DNA of 64,000 nt from Acanthopleura granulata (GCA_016165875.1 JABBOT010000004.1:6331351-6395350), one strand, 5' to 3'. Counted from the stretch's first letter, positions 29,001 to 52,270 are shown. A program made the numbers and translations. Notes: generated from the sequence alone by a model not told the origin.

Positions 29001-32000
29001 TCAGCTCCTGCTTAAACTCTATCAGCCTGAGCTGGAATGTGTGAAATTAGATTAGACTCTGGCAAATTGGGAGAAACTGGCTGACAGTCAGTCTGCACTG
29101 GTGAGAGACGAAGAGGCTTCCATGGGGCTCAGGTCCAAAGCCTTGCTCCCCCATTCAAGTCAGAGGCTACCATTAGTACTACTACAAAGGGATGACACCC
29201 TGGCAGGTCTGCTTTGAGGTGAACCCTCTATAACATTGTGATGATGAATGGCAAGGGAGCTGGAAGGCCTGGCACTAAGCATTCGACCATCTTATCCACA
29301 GAACAATACAGGCACCAAAGCTGTCGGAAGTACAGCAACAAATGTACTCTATGTAGGTGTGAGGAGGAAGTCTAAATGAGCGTGGGTGGGTAGTAGGAGA
29401 AGGAGGATGACAGATAAAGAGAATAATAAGATTAACAATAAGGTATACTTCATGTGTAATAAACAGCTCAAAACTGTTTGACAAAATATTAATCTAGTTT
29501 CAAACTCTTAATTTGAGCAGCTCAACAAGTATTCACTTACTTGTCAAACTAAAGCACATCTTGCAATGTTAATCACAATCAGATTTAAATCAGGCTTTAA
29601 CTTCAGTGCTGATGGGCATGGCCCAACCTGACATTTAATGTGGTACAGTGGGAAGATCAGTTAAACGATCAGTTAAAGGACTTATACATGTCTATCATAT
29701 ATTAAAAAATAAATTCAAATCAAATTCTACTTCAAAATGACATGTAGATACAATACATGCAAGTGTAAAGTCATGTTTGCTTTCAATGTAAATATTTCTT
29801 CTTTATGTTTATTATTGTGTTCAGTCATAAAGGCAAGTTTTCCTTTCTTTAGAAATGTTTACCATGCAACACTTCACAATGAAAGCAGGTTTTAACATAT
29901 TACCATTTTTTTACATGTATTTCCCGTGGTAGGTTGCACAGATTGAAAGCTTTAGAATGATACTTTTTTCTATGTTGATATATACACACACATGTTGATA
30001 TATGACTACACACTAATTTATTTATATCAGCATACACTGACCAAAACTTTTCGCGGAAATGCAAAGCTTCAGGTTTTTTAACCTGAACATATCAGTTGGG
30101 CATGTTAAACTTGTCAATCATTACTCGAATCAATCAACCATGGTGTCCAGCTGATCATTTCCTACATCAACCAGTGATGAAAGGTGCTGGATGATAACTG
30201 AAGCTAACGATTGAAAGCTATGGTGAATATCTCAAAACTTTTCCACAGACAAGACACACGTTTGTCTTTCTTGACTGTCATTCTGCTAATCTTCCAAAGC
30301 TCAGTCTACATCTGTAACCTTTAGTGCAGCGAACAACCAGCTCCAATTTTTGGTATTTATCAAAGTTAGAACATCTTATACTAAGTACTAAACATATGTT
30401 AACATAAATTTTACCCATTTTTCTGGACAGTCCATAAATAAAAATACTGGGTAAAAAGTAAAACAGACAACAATGTGATAACTAGGTCTGTGCACAAAGG
30501 TACACACGATGCCAACAAGTGTATAAGTCACACGACTATATATACACATTTACACAAATATGATTTTCCTTTTGTGTTCACATGATCTCTACATCTTACT
30601 ACATGTATGTTATGTTTCAGATAAAAAAAAAAAAGGAAAGTAGGAGGCAAGGAAAACACTTCACATGTTACAATGTTTTTCAATTTATTGGCAAATCAAG
30701 CCCATGTGTCAGTAAGCAAGTCTTCAGATGATTCCCCCTCTGTGTAGCCTCACAGGTGCAGTCCAGAGGGGGAAACCCCTCGCCTCTGACGCCTCCTCTG
30801 GATGAAGGAGGAGGAATGCTAACAGTTGGTCTAGATAAAATGCAAAACATTCCCTTCCCAGTGTTTCCTTCTGTAATAAAACCTGTCATGCAGGTCAGAA
30901 TGCTATTTCCTTTTATCTTTTCCACTTGTTCAATTGAAAACAGAAGAAATAACTATGCCCCTCTTCAGACTGATAGCATATCCTCCAAATAAGACCTTGT
31001 GGAATTCTTTAGTCCCTTCTTTAGATTTTCATTCGTCATACATGTGAGTCAATTTACACCACCAATCTTCTCTTGCCCCCCCCCCTCCAACTGCACATGT
31101 AATCTTTGATGTGCACTATTTCCTTAGTTAAATTGAAGATGAAATGTTATTTTTAACATGAAATAAGGGGATTCACATACAATCATTATGATCTGAGTAT
31201 TTTACAAGTGTGCAACTAGAATAGTAATACATGTACATGTATGACAGACAACATAATAGCGCTGTTGAAATATTAAAGGGAAACTATAGAGAAAAGAGCC
31301 TAAAATGCTGCGGAAGCTGTCATGACCTGAGGTGGGGGGGTGGGGGGTGGATCGACTATCACAGTCAACTTGAGGCAAGAGTCCAATGGCCGCCCAGGCC
31401 CCGGAAGCCTTGCACCCCCAGATGCTTGGAGATGCATTCTGATCAATATTAAGCCACTGAAGTGAAGAGCTGAAAATGTCTTGTATAGTTAGAGTTGACC
31501 TATACTTACCTGGTTCCTTTACGATATCCTGTTCAAAATTTTGACTGTCAAGTATCATGCTATATTAGCTTATATATTTATTCTGAAAGGTTGATTCATC
31601 TCAGTGTGTCTATACGACTAACAATAAATAAAAGTGAGAATATCTCTAAATTATGTTAAGTTCTGTCATCAGAATATCAATAGCAATAATGTTAGCAATG
31701 TGCATGGGAGAAGAAATATACTTGTGCTTTAATCACAGATATGGACTCAGAATGCAGAAAAAATTTAACGTCAACAATATTTCATACGTCATATAACGAT
31801 GGAGTCATTTGTATGTGTATATATACTACACCACTCTTTGTTAGATGCTGCCTCAATGAGAGGAATTGCCAAAGACACTCAGTCCATTATACTGTTATGG
31901 GTGTTTCCCCTTAATGGTGAGCGAGGAAGCAGCAACTTCCTCGTTTTTAGGTCTTAGGTGCGACATAGCCCAGGATTAAACCTGGAGTCTTTAGATTTGT

Positions 32001-35000
32001 GCTTGGCACGAATGAACACAGCAATATCACTCACAACCCTAGTGGACTTTTGACACTGTACTTGTTTTTTACCGCCTCGGTGGTCTAGTGATTAGAAGTC
32101 TGCCTCGAGGTCAGGAGCCCCAAGTTAAAGCCCAGGTCGGGTCAGACAAAAGACTTTAAATTAGCATTTGTTGCTGCCTCGCTTGGCGCTCAGCATTGAG
32201 AGGTTAGAGCAAGGGAACAGGACTGGTCAGCCCAGTGTCATTATAATGAAATGCAGACAGGAAGAAGCATTTTATCATGTATACTTATCTCTTACAAATG
32301 ATATGGCTTAAAAAAAAGTGAGCACACAGAATTCCCCTGATCTGTACAGAACATCAAGATTAATTTTTCTTCTAACAGCAATCTGGTACGATGATTCACC
32401 TCCATGTTTCAAGTAATCTCAGTCTTCACATCAATTAGACCTGTATGCAATGGTATGGGATCTGAATCAAAATCTTGATCAAATAGACTTGAAGAAAATG
32501 ACCCAAATACTATTAAATTATCAAGAAGAAATACATAACCAGTTCTTCTCATTTATTAATATTTCATCTGAGAAAATTAAAACTGAAAAACAATGGCTAA
32601 CTTCTGAATCCTTCATTCACATATTTTCGGGACAAATGTGTCGCAAAAATAAAATCGTACAATTACGTGTACCAAAAGAAAAAATTATGAAGGTAACTGT
32701 TAAAATGTAAAACCAATTAAGGATTCCCCCCCCTCCCCGGCCAGGTTGGGACCTGGGAGGGTGACTGTCCCATCTGTCACCCCCTGCCCCCCCCCATTTC
32801 CGACGCCTATGGTACAATAGCACTGTGTAAATGGTTGTAGGTTAAAGGGTAAAACAACTGTTATGCTTTAAGGTGTAGGCCTCATCTTGAAACTTACAGT
32901 ATGCCAAATTCTCCAGACTATTGTAATACATGGAGGATTTTGTTATTAATCTGCTGTGCACACGAATATTATGATTACAGTACCAGTCTTGGTTCAAACT
33001 TTTTTTTGTTTCTTAAGATGCCTTCTTCAAAGACAGCGTTCTTGCCAATTCCTTGTGTCAAGCTGATGATTCAGTGTGATACATCGTGATACATTGTAAA
33101 CCTTTTGTGGTAACTTTTGGAATAACTTTTACAGATTCAAATTCCATATTCCTACATTACATGTTAGGGGAAAAAAGTTTAAATCACAGCACTTTTCTTT
33201 CGAAAATTATGAAAATAGAAATATACGAACAATTTTTAGTGTTGACTAAGACTCTTCATACATTTATTCTTTGAGCTTTCAGTGACCAAATCTAACATGT
33301 TCTAAGACTGTGCTCAGTTAGACTGCAAACTGACAATGGGTATTATCATTACCCTGGACTGATAGAATGTAACAAACTGATGAAATATGCTGTTCAGAGA
33401 CTGAAGCTTTGTCAATGCATGTCTACAGATATGTCTAACAATGAGACTATGAATAACAGACTTTAGACCTGACAAGAAAAATCATGAATTTTATTGAATA
33501 CTTCTGACTCAGCTGTCTGTACACCATACAATACATGTTTCACAATAGGGGGGTGTGCTGTCTGCATACATACAGGCATCAACAGCTGGGGACAGAAGAT
33601 TGATAATATTGATGTTTTAAAGCCGATCAATAGTACGTTGGCAGACTAGTCTGTTGTAATTTAATGTCCTTATCAAATGTAACTGATTTAATTTGGTGAG
33701 GTACAAGAGTCATGCAATGTGCATATTTCAGCTTGTATTGGAAAGACAAAAACTTAAGGTGTTCTCAGAAACTCCCTTTTCATGTCTTCATCTCATGTCC
33801 CTTGAATGGTTAAGTATTTAGTGAGTATGATGTATTTTGTGCCTTTTGTATATATGCAAGTCTTTGGTTAAACAGAAGCCAACTCTATACAATGCTAAAG
33901 ATTCAGCTGCCATATGCATGTCCACAAAAGTTGTGCGATCAAAAATGTTCACATATATAACATTATTTCACATTTTAAAGAGCTAAACGAAGTGTTCTCT
34001 ATAAATTACAATTGGAAGTAACCAACCTATGTTATGAACTACCGGAACATACAATTCATGGAAGTAAACTGTAAAGCAGAAATTTTAAAATGGGTGAAAA
34101 TACAAGTGTAATGCAGTAAATCATATGCATATGTGTCTATTTCACACCCAAATCCCATAACACATGTATGTATACTGTAACTTTGTTAGGTATTCAAATG
34201 TAGGTTACTTCATTACATTACAACACACTTAGTAAGACAAGTAATTATCACCTTTGGTACATACATATAAATAGCGTGTGCATGTAATGGAATAACAGCT
34301 TGCTGTAAATACACTGTGATTATACTGAGACTTAGGATTCAGGGATAAGAATAAGGAACCAGATGTGTATATATTTAAATGAATAATAGGAAAATCTGTC
34401 ATAGTCAACAGACGTCCCTGGATGCATACCCCAGGGGATGCTTCATCAACAGTCGCTACCCACTGAATTGGTATAATTCTTCATAATATGCATAAATAAT
34501 TGTCTGCATCTTGTCAAAATGCTGATGAAAAGGCTGAGCATATTAGTCTATAGGGAATCATCTCTGGATTTTGGGCCAAATGCCAGCAGTTTCCTTTCCC
34601 ATACAGCACAGGATATTTACAACTGACATACACATACTTTGTCAGTGTTTTACATATCTGAAAAGCCTTTAAAACTCTTTCTACATACATATATATATAT
34701 ATATATATATGAATCACCCCATCCTGTAGTAAAATCTTAACACAAAATTGGAAACAATACCAACTTTAACATTTACATGTATATAACTATACATCATAGC
34801 TCTAATATCACAGTTCACAGTGGTGATAAGAAACTTGCATGCATATCAATGATTACATGTATATTCAAATCTATGTCTGATTCATTTGTTCCTATGTACT
34901 ACCAACCCATGCTGAAGAGAACTGGTGGTTATATACCTCTATTAACAAGGTATGGCATAAGATTTAAGTTTTTTTTAAATAAAGGGAGGGGTAATTACCC

Positions 35001-38000
35001 ACTAAATAAAATTATACCCACTCTCAGATAAATAACTTACTTGATCAGCTTTAACATTTTCCACAGTAAAGTTGAACCAAACCCGAAATCTTGGATTACA
35101 TGTGTCTGGCCGAATGAACAGGTCATATTCATAATCTGTGATATAATCCACTCGACCCAGATTTCCTTTCAAACAACAAAATAATTACAGTAAACAACAG
35201 TTAAATGCTATATTTACTAATACTAAATAAACAAGAAACATTACACTGACTAACAAGGTGGATAATAAATTATCTATTATTACCTAAAATTTTTTTCAAA
35301 TTCTTTCACTCAATGCAGTAGCGAGCATTCTGGAAGTATTGCTTTCACGATACATATCTCCTAAGAGGTGCAAGCAGTCAGAAATATATAGTTATGTCAA
35401 AGTCAACAAGAGAACAAAAACTACCATACTTTCACTGAAACTTGACGAAATAGAATGAATAGTCCAAAACTCGAATATAATGTGTAATTTGTTTCAGTGC
35501 AGACATGCACAAAGGTTAAATTCATTGTGACGAACTGTTTTGGTAAAAAGTCTGGAAATTTGTATACAGTCCAAAAGAGTATAAAACAACCACAAGTAAT
35601 TTTGTTGAAAATAAACAAAAACAGCCCAAAACACTATCTTGATCAGTAACTTGTCACATTCGTACCATGTATCAATGCATCAAATTGATCACAAGAAAAA
35701 AGTCTAAAAATGTAATAAAAATCCAAAAGAAGACAAAAACGGTCATAACTGATTGAAAATAGATAAAACAATCAGAAACTCGTACCACATCTCAAACTTG
35801 TCATGTTATAACCATGTATCAAGTTGCAATTCAGAATCAGTACAATAACGCTGAATTGGTATGAAAAAAGTTCAGAAAGTTTTAACCTATGGAGTAAACC
35901 TATATACCCTTTCCGTGACTATGGGGACTAACTATGGAGGAAAAACTTCCACTAAGCATGCATTTCAGTCAGCTGTGTGCCTTCGATGAAACTGACCATG
36001 AAGATGTCTTTACTTAACACAACTGATGACAACTTTGTAGATTTAAACAGATCTTCAGTACAAATGTGTGGGAAACCTTCACCAGAAGTGGGGGAACAGG
36101 AATATTATCCGTGATTTCACAGAAACATTCTGTACATTTGAGTTTGACCGTTCCTTGGGGAATATAATATTAATATGCACACGAAAAGGAAGTTATTTCA
36201 CATTAAATTATGCTTCTCATTCTGTGCCTGACTGATTCATTACATAGACATGAAATAAAGTAGGACTACATACTAACCACTTTCAAAGCAGGCATCAAAT
36301 ATAATGTGCCCTTTCTTTGGCCGGCCCGTGTGGCCAGGGGGAACAACTGCAAACTTGTTAACATTGCCCACAACTGGTTCCTCAACACTCTCTGAGTCAC
36401 TGCCTATAAAACATAAGAACAGTAAACATGCTGAAGCAGATTAAAACCCAGGAGAGCTTGAGCCTGAGCCAAGGGAAATAAATCTAGAAAAACAGTTATA
36501 CTCTCCCTATATGACTGGGTCTGGTCCTTAAGCTCGCTCAATTTGGCATGCAATAGATATTGAAACACATTCTAAATACGAGATCTAGTTGGCATAGAGC
36601 AATATTTGACAATCATCTTACAATAAAACTGAGAGGTGTTCGCTGATAGAAAAATGTTCCACTCTTATGTACTTTGTTCAAATGGTGAGCAGGTACTGTC
36701 TCTCACTCATGTCTGTGACCATAAAATATTTCAAAAGTACACTCAGAACAGCAACACTCAGTTATATACTTTATGGAATGGTATACGTTTTGGAAGGTCA
36801 AGCACTGTCTCCTTGATTTATAGAGCTAAGAACATCTTTATGATAATTCTTCATCATTTGTGTAACATTCTACACAAGGCTTTCCAAATGATTCATATTT
36901 GTCATCGATTACATCGAAGATTACTGAATCTACACGTGCTAGATCTAGATGGTAGATCTTTAATGAGTAAAATCAAGTTATTTCAGTGAAAAATAAAAAA
37001 ACAAGTTAGTATAAAGCTGTATCATAAATATATCTCCACAACAACATATATGCATAATGTAATATTACTACTGAAAAAAAAGAAGACATACATTCAGAAC
37101 ACATTATGCTAAATCCTAAAATACTAAGACACACGGAAGCAAAATCTAGCATCCATAAGCATGAACTATTATTACACACCTTACCCTAACCCACAGTCAC
37201 AGCTGGAACACAGAATTCTTCACCTTATATAATGGTGGTCACCTTTATGGGTGGAGGAAAAACCAAAGTGCCTTGGGTAAACTTATCTGGACCAAAAATT
37301 TTGAATAAAGCTTAAAAGATTAAACGATGTACTAAATGCTGACTCACGTCAAATGTTGATTTATGTAAATCAGCCCTAGGGTTTCAGAAGTGATGACTAT
37401 ATCCACTACTGGACAGCTTTACAGCCAACATATTACCTAGTCATAGACTTTAGTGAAGGCTTCAATGAAGTATCCACACATCCAATGTGTAATATGACTG
37501 TGTGCATACATCTGATCTGTGGCATTATTTTGGTCACAGAATTGACAAATGTTGTGGTTCTTTTATTGCAATGATATCTGTTATCTATTATCAAATGTAG
37601 CAACTTAGCCATCAGGTATAAATCTCCTACATAAGATGACTGTCACAACAAGTAAAAAGCATTCGCTATCTCCTTTCAAATCCCACATTCTTTCTATTTT
37701 GTCAAACTACATGCCAGGAGCAGCAGAGATTACTATAGTCATAAATGAATGTACTAAACTGGTAAACATTACAGAATCTTTGCTAATTGTTAACAAAACA
37801 CAGATTTTCTAACATCAAGCATCATAAATCCTTACAAACTTTGCACTTTTACAGTGGAGTAGACTTCTGTCACATAAAGTATTCAGCAGATTAATCATAA
37901 CATGGACTGAGTGTGACTATCACAACAAGTCTACATTATATGTAATAAGTACCGGTACAAATGAAAAACGTTCGTGATGAAGAAATTTGAATGACAACTC

Positions 38001-38366
38001 GCTACACTTCGTTCACTTAATTCTAACGGTTGTATACATTTCAAATCGCACACCTCATTAAAATCTCTTATTCATTCACTTGCTTATTTATTGTTAAAGG
38101 AATTTATGGGCCCTCTATGCTCTTATTAGTGCGTTATGATATGCATGGACAACTGAGATCCATCCGTCGTGGATTCGCAGTGTGTCCCTCTGTTGCATTC
38201 AACGTCAGTATGTGAAACCAAACGTTAATAACATAAAATTTAATTGTGTTACTGATGATGCAGGAGGAGATGTAAATTAAAATATTACGTTAAAAGCGAT
38301 GTACAAGTCGATAAACCTTTACTTGACAACTGTAAACAAACCTGAATCAACCTTCTTGTCGGCCAT
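10803..38366 (-). CDS. AGBL4: Cytosolic carboxypeptidase 6 (CCP6), tubulin deglutamylase; nine exons, 3' end outside window
   Basis: M14-family zinc carboxypeptidase of the Nna1/CCP group. The family trims glutamates from tubulin and other proteins in cytosol, cilia and centrioles. Nine exons join in phase from MADKKVDS to residue 382, split at an Arg codon. Seen: the CCP N-terminal domain (about residues 40-190, with [12 protein letters not shown] and [10 protein letters not shown]); zinc ligands H228 and E231 in VHPGE; NPDG at 268-271; substrate-binding N287/R288 in FDLNRHW; third zinc ligand H326 in DIHAHST. Recalled vertebrate CCP6 is about 500 aa and matches nearly throughout, so AGBL4 is preferred over other CCPs. 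The remaining ~120 residues, including the catalytic Glu of the expected TLEVSF segment, are not found between 1 and 10802 and probably lie to the left. Introns run from 327 nt to 12.5 kb. The gene is transcribed divergently from the ELAV gene. Confidence 0.95.
11981..12092 (-). CDS. AGBL4: AGBL4 coding exon 8 (DLNR substrate-binding motif)
   Basis: 112 nt, residues 278-315. Encodes [21 protein letters not shown]287-R288 matches the Asn-Arg pair that binds the substrate C-terminal carboxylate in M14 peptidases. Acceptor TTCGTAG|A, donor GAT|GTAAGT; ends in phase 0. Confidence 0.96.
12093..14087 (-). other. AGBL4 intron 7
   Basis: AT-rich, 2.0 kb. I see no exon, mobile element or strong repeat in it. 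Confidence 0.7.
14088..14202 (-). CDS. AGBL4: AGBL4 coding exon 7 (NPDG motif)
   Basis: 115 nt, residues 240-277 plus two bases. Encodes [20 protein letters not shown] and [17 protein letters not shown] is characteristic of CCPs and lies in the catalytic domain. Acceptor TTTTGTAG|GT, donor ACAG|GTAATT. The preceding intron, 12.5 kb, is the longest complete one. Confidence 0.96.
21355..21505. repeat. Perfect 44-bp inverted repeat with 63-nt spacer
   Basis: Left arm 21355-21398 and right arm 21462-21505 are exact reverse complements; each contains acatcccaacatgcattaat or its complement. Pairing continues imperfectly about 13 bp inward, mostly as transitions. The spacer has gtacgtacatgcatgcatac. 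It could be a foldback or MITE-type element, or a long hairpin RNA. In AGBL4 intron 6. Confidence 0.9.
23429..23676 (-). mobile_element. tRNA-derived SINE, same family, reverse orientation
   Basis: Reverse complement shows the same layout as the copy at 46913: tRNA-like head (tggtcgaaggggttagca), gggctctgcccagtttcctc, then attcttgagtacaacgtaaa and a (taaa)n tail. It lies in AGBL4 intron 6, sense with respect to AGBL4. It is more diverged, and its target-site duplication is unclear (perhaps only cttcaa). Confidence 0.85.
26736..26865 (-). CDS. AGBL4: AGBL4 coding exon 6 (HPGE zinc-binding motif)
   Basis: 130 nt, residues 197-239 plus one base. Encodes [11 protein letters not shown], then [20 protein letters not shown]228 and E231 are the first two zinc ligands of the M14 active site. 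It begins immediately after a TTTTTCAG acceptor and ends at CAAG|GTAGGG. Confidence 0.96.
27212..27428 (-). CDS. AGBL4: AGBL4 coding exon 5
   Basis: 217 nt, the longest exon here, residues 124-196. Encodes [20 protein letters not shown] and then [20 protein letters not shown], which links the N-terminal domain to the peptidase domain. Donor GTG|GTAAGG; ends in phase 0. Confidence 0.96.
27756..27850 (-). CDS. AGBL4: AGBL4 coding exon 4
   Basis: 95 nt, residues 93-123 plus two bases of W124. Encodes [20 protein letters not shown], a signature stretch of the CCP N-terminal domain. Acceptor TTGCAG|CGC and donor AAATG|GTGAGT. It lies 7.2 kb downstream of exon 3. Confidence 0.95.
31850..32050 (-). 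mobile_element. Second tRNA-derived SINE family, reverse copy
   Basis: On the reverse strand it reads ccaggtttaatcctgggc (B-box-like), then gttgctgcttcctcgctcac, which parallels the body of the neighbouring forward copy. Heads face each other about 20-30 bp apart. Diverged, with approximate ends. Confidence 0.5.
32071..32270 (+). mobile_element. Second tRNA-derived SINE family, forward copy
   Basis: Begins accgcctcggtggtctagtg, A-box-like, followed by aagttaaagcccaggtcggg, B-box-like, and a body with gttgctgcctcgcttggcgc. In AGBL4 intron 3. The 3' boundary is approximate. Confidence 0.65.
32721..32815 (-). repeat. G-rich dispersed element of unknown type
   Basis: On the minus strand it starts ccataggcgtcggaaatggg, continues with a G tract and ends in a G-rich run. 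This looks like a dispersed G-rich repeat seen in invertebrate genomes, recalled without a name. A weaker relative may lie at 30755-30805 (aggcgtcagaggcgagggg on the minus strand). Confidence 0.4.
34689..34711. repeat. (AT)n microsatellite
   Basis: About 11 AT units in AGBL4 intron 3. Confidence 0.9.
35041..35165 (-). CDS. AGBL4: AGBL4 coding exon 3
   Basis: 125 nt, residues 51-92. Encodes [20 protein letters not shown] and the [12 protein letters not shown] core of the CCP N-terminal beta-sandwich domain, very close to vertebrate CCP6. Donor CAA|GTAAGT; ends in phase 0. Confidence 0.95.
36278..36403 (-). CDS. AGBL4: AGBL4 coding exon 2
   Basis: 126 nt, residues 9-50 plus one base. It has an acidic low-complexity start, then the family-typical [21 protein letters not shown] at the start of the CCP N-terminal domain. 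Acceptor TTTATAG|GC and donor AGTG|GTTAGT. Confidence 0.92.
36404..38341 (-). other. AGBL4 intron 1
   Basis: 1.9 kb of AT-rich sequence. An open frame at 36636-36989 on the plus strand has no recognisable domain and is taken as chance. Intron 2 (35166-36277) is similarly plain. Confidence 0.65.
38342..38366 (-). CDS. AGBL4: AGBL4 coding exon 1 (start codon)
   Basis: Encodes MADKKVDS plus the first base of a Gly codon. The start context is aacATGGcc, a good initiation context that also resembles a YY1 site (AANATGGC). The donor is CAG|GTTTGT. The next exon begins in matching phase with an acidic stretch ([10 protein letters not shown]). The 5' UTR lies upstream in the divergent promoter; its transcription start cannot be fixed. 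Confidence 0.85.
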
Positions 38367-38999
38367 GTTTTCCCAGAATGCCCCTCCCCTCCGTTGACGT
38401 CATTAATTCCTGGAGCTGACTTTGTTGACGTTTCTTTGTGTACACATGCATATATTTTTCTCACCGAATGAACATATGCTAATGTCGTGTGTGAAACACA
38501 TCGACAATGGCAGAGTAAGGATCCTATGAGTAATCTTCTCATATAATAATATCAGTTCTCTTCTGTGAAAAAAATTAATATCTCTTCCAAATATCAACCA
38601 TGGGAAAGCATTTAACATTTTTCATTTTCCCGCCACGGCTTGGGGACGCGTCACTGAAATCTGATTCCATTATAAAACATAATCCTATGCTGTCTACCTT
38701 ATCCAATGCCACCAAGCCTTCAATAGTAAAGGTTTGGCTTCCTTGTACGGGATCACTGAATATTTATTATGCATTATCGATAAATGTATGCCAGAATGAT
38801 GCCGTTGGCTGGCGTTGTAATTTATACACGAGGTCCTCGCACCAGCGCCGTAATAAAGTGATCGGGGGTTATTTTCGTTCCCTCACTGACAGCGTGCTGG
38901 TTATGTTCATGGTGTAGGGAGTCAGCGCAAGTTTCCTTCTTTATTGTTGTGTTTTATTTCGTCGTTATAGCCATACCATTGTTTATTTGTAATAGTTAC
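38367..38999. promoter_or_regulatory. Divergent promoter region between AGBL4 and the ELAV-like gene
   Basis: About 0.6-0.9 kb separates the AGBL4 start codon (minus) from the ELAV-like first-exon donor (plus). CpGs are visibly more common than in the flanking introns. Seen: a perfect CRE palindrome TGACGTCA at 38395-38402, about 29 bp upstream of the AGBL4 ATG; another TGACG half-site near 38426; a TATCGATA palindrome (DRE-like) at 38775-38782; and C-rich CCCCTCCCCTCC near 38381. No positioned TATA box is convincing. Shared-promoter function is inferred from layout. Confidence 0.65.
38395..38402. promoter_or_regulatory. Full CRE palindrome (CREB/ATF site)
   Basis: Exact TGACGTCA, the full cAMP-response element consensus, just upstream of the AGBL4 coding start inside the divergent promoter. 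Binding is predicted only from the sequence match. Confidence 0.5.
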
Positions 39000-39254
39000 C
39001 TTGTTCTTAATTTTCTGCGCCGAAGAGGGCATTTTATCTGCGACGAAATTTATTCAATCTCATCGTCTGACTGAGTTTCCCACGCCATTTTTGTTCCATT
39101 TTATTCGTTGACTGTATTCAGAGACTCCGTGTAGACGGTATAGTGGGAGCTTGTATCTGGTTGGATTTAGAATTTTTATTTTAACAACGGCTTCCAATTG
39201 GAATACCGAACACTGGCCACATTATTCGAAAAAGGATTTTATTTGACAACAAAG
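39000..39254 (+). other. ELAV-like gene 5' untranslated exon (start approximate)
   Basis: The segment ends in a strong donor, CAAAG|GTAAGT. Spliced to the coding exon at 44011, the frame of the main ATG is open back to an in-frame TGA near 39110 with no other in-frame ATG, so this exon is untranslated. The 5' end is unknown; I set it where promoter-like sequence gives way. No transcript evidence is available. Confidence 0.5.
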
Positions 39255-51483
<12,229 letters not shown>

Positions 51484-52270
51484 GACCATCCCTTGAAAGT
51501 GCCACTCCTAGAAAACTATGTGAAAGATGCCATAATGATGGTACAAAGAGACTAGTCAAAAGCTGACTGACCTGTCCACTATCCTTGCGGTGGGCTGATG
51601 AAATCTGGGCATGTTCTTGTCAGAGAAGACCTGGGCCTGGAGTAGTGTGTGTTCAACTGTATAGGGCGGCTCCCATGATCCCAGGATAGGATTGTATTAC
51701 CTTCCAGGAGCGTTCCTAAGGAGAGTTAATGTCAGCCAGAAATCCAAGGGTACATGGTTTGGGCCGAGTCTACTACAGTTCTTATTATTATTAATTTATG
51801 TTAGTATTAGCAGTTTATCTTGGAGCATAATTTATTCACTTTTTTGGTATAATGTCCAGTTGAATTATTTATTATTGATGTTTAAAACACTTTTTTCAGA
51901 TTCATGGTTTAGATATTTGAAATGCTCAGTAGACATTCACAACATATCCCAAGTTTTTTGGTGTTTGTTAGTTAATAGGTGTGTTGTATGTATACATAGG
52001 TGTATTATGCTCAGTTTGTGTTTTTCTTTCAATTTTAATGCTCCCAGTTTTTTCTTTGTATTTGCATTTTCAGATGTTATTAACCTTGGAACATTTGACA
52101 AGGTTACTTTTACTTTTGATTGGCTGTTTTTGAGAGCATAATAATATATGAAGTTTTACACATTTCTTTTGCTTGTTTTGTGTTTTAAATAAGGCTTCAT
52201 TTCTCTTGCATAGTCTGAGGAATATCCTATGATTACTTTTTGCATGATTGCAATAAATTGCAAACATTTA
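51484..52270 (+). other. ELAV-like 3' UTR, proximal part
   Basis: AT-rich and T-rich sequence after the stop with several ATTTA motifs, typical of ELAV transcripts. The first plausible poly(A) signal is AATAAA at 52252-52257. Later candidates at 54615-54620 and 55073-55078 would give a 3-3.6 kb UTR. ELAV-family genes often use long alternative 3' ends, so several may be used; the end cannot be settled here. Confidence 0.55.
52252..52257 (+). terminator. Candidate proximal poly(A) signal
   Basis: AATAAA about 770 nt after the ELAV-like stop codon, with a GT-rich stretch about 50 nt downstream (gatgtgtattt near 52308). Confidence 0.4.

Larger units (their letters stand above)
27851..35040 (-). 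other. AGBL4 intron 3 (7.2 kb)
   Basis: Contains the inverted SINE pair near 32 kb, C/G-tract sequences near 31.1, 31.3 and 32.75 kb, and a marked GC-richer island at about 28800-29280. No coding sequence recognised. Confidence 0.65.

Noticed and set aside
51692..52141. 149-codon plus-strand frame, hydrophobic and Phe-rich
   Set aside because: Lies in the T-rich 3' UTR of the ELAV-like gene; its Phe/Leu/Val content is what T-rich DNA gives. No domain seen.
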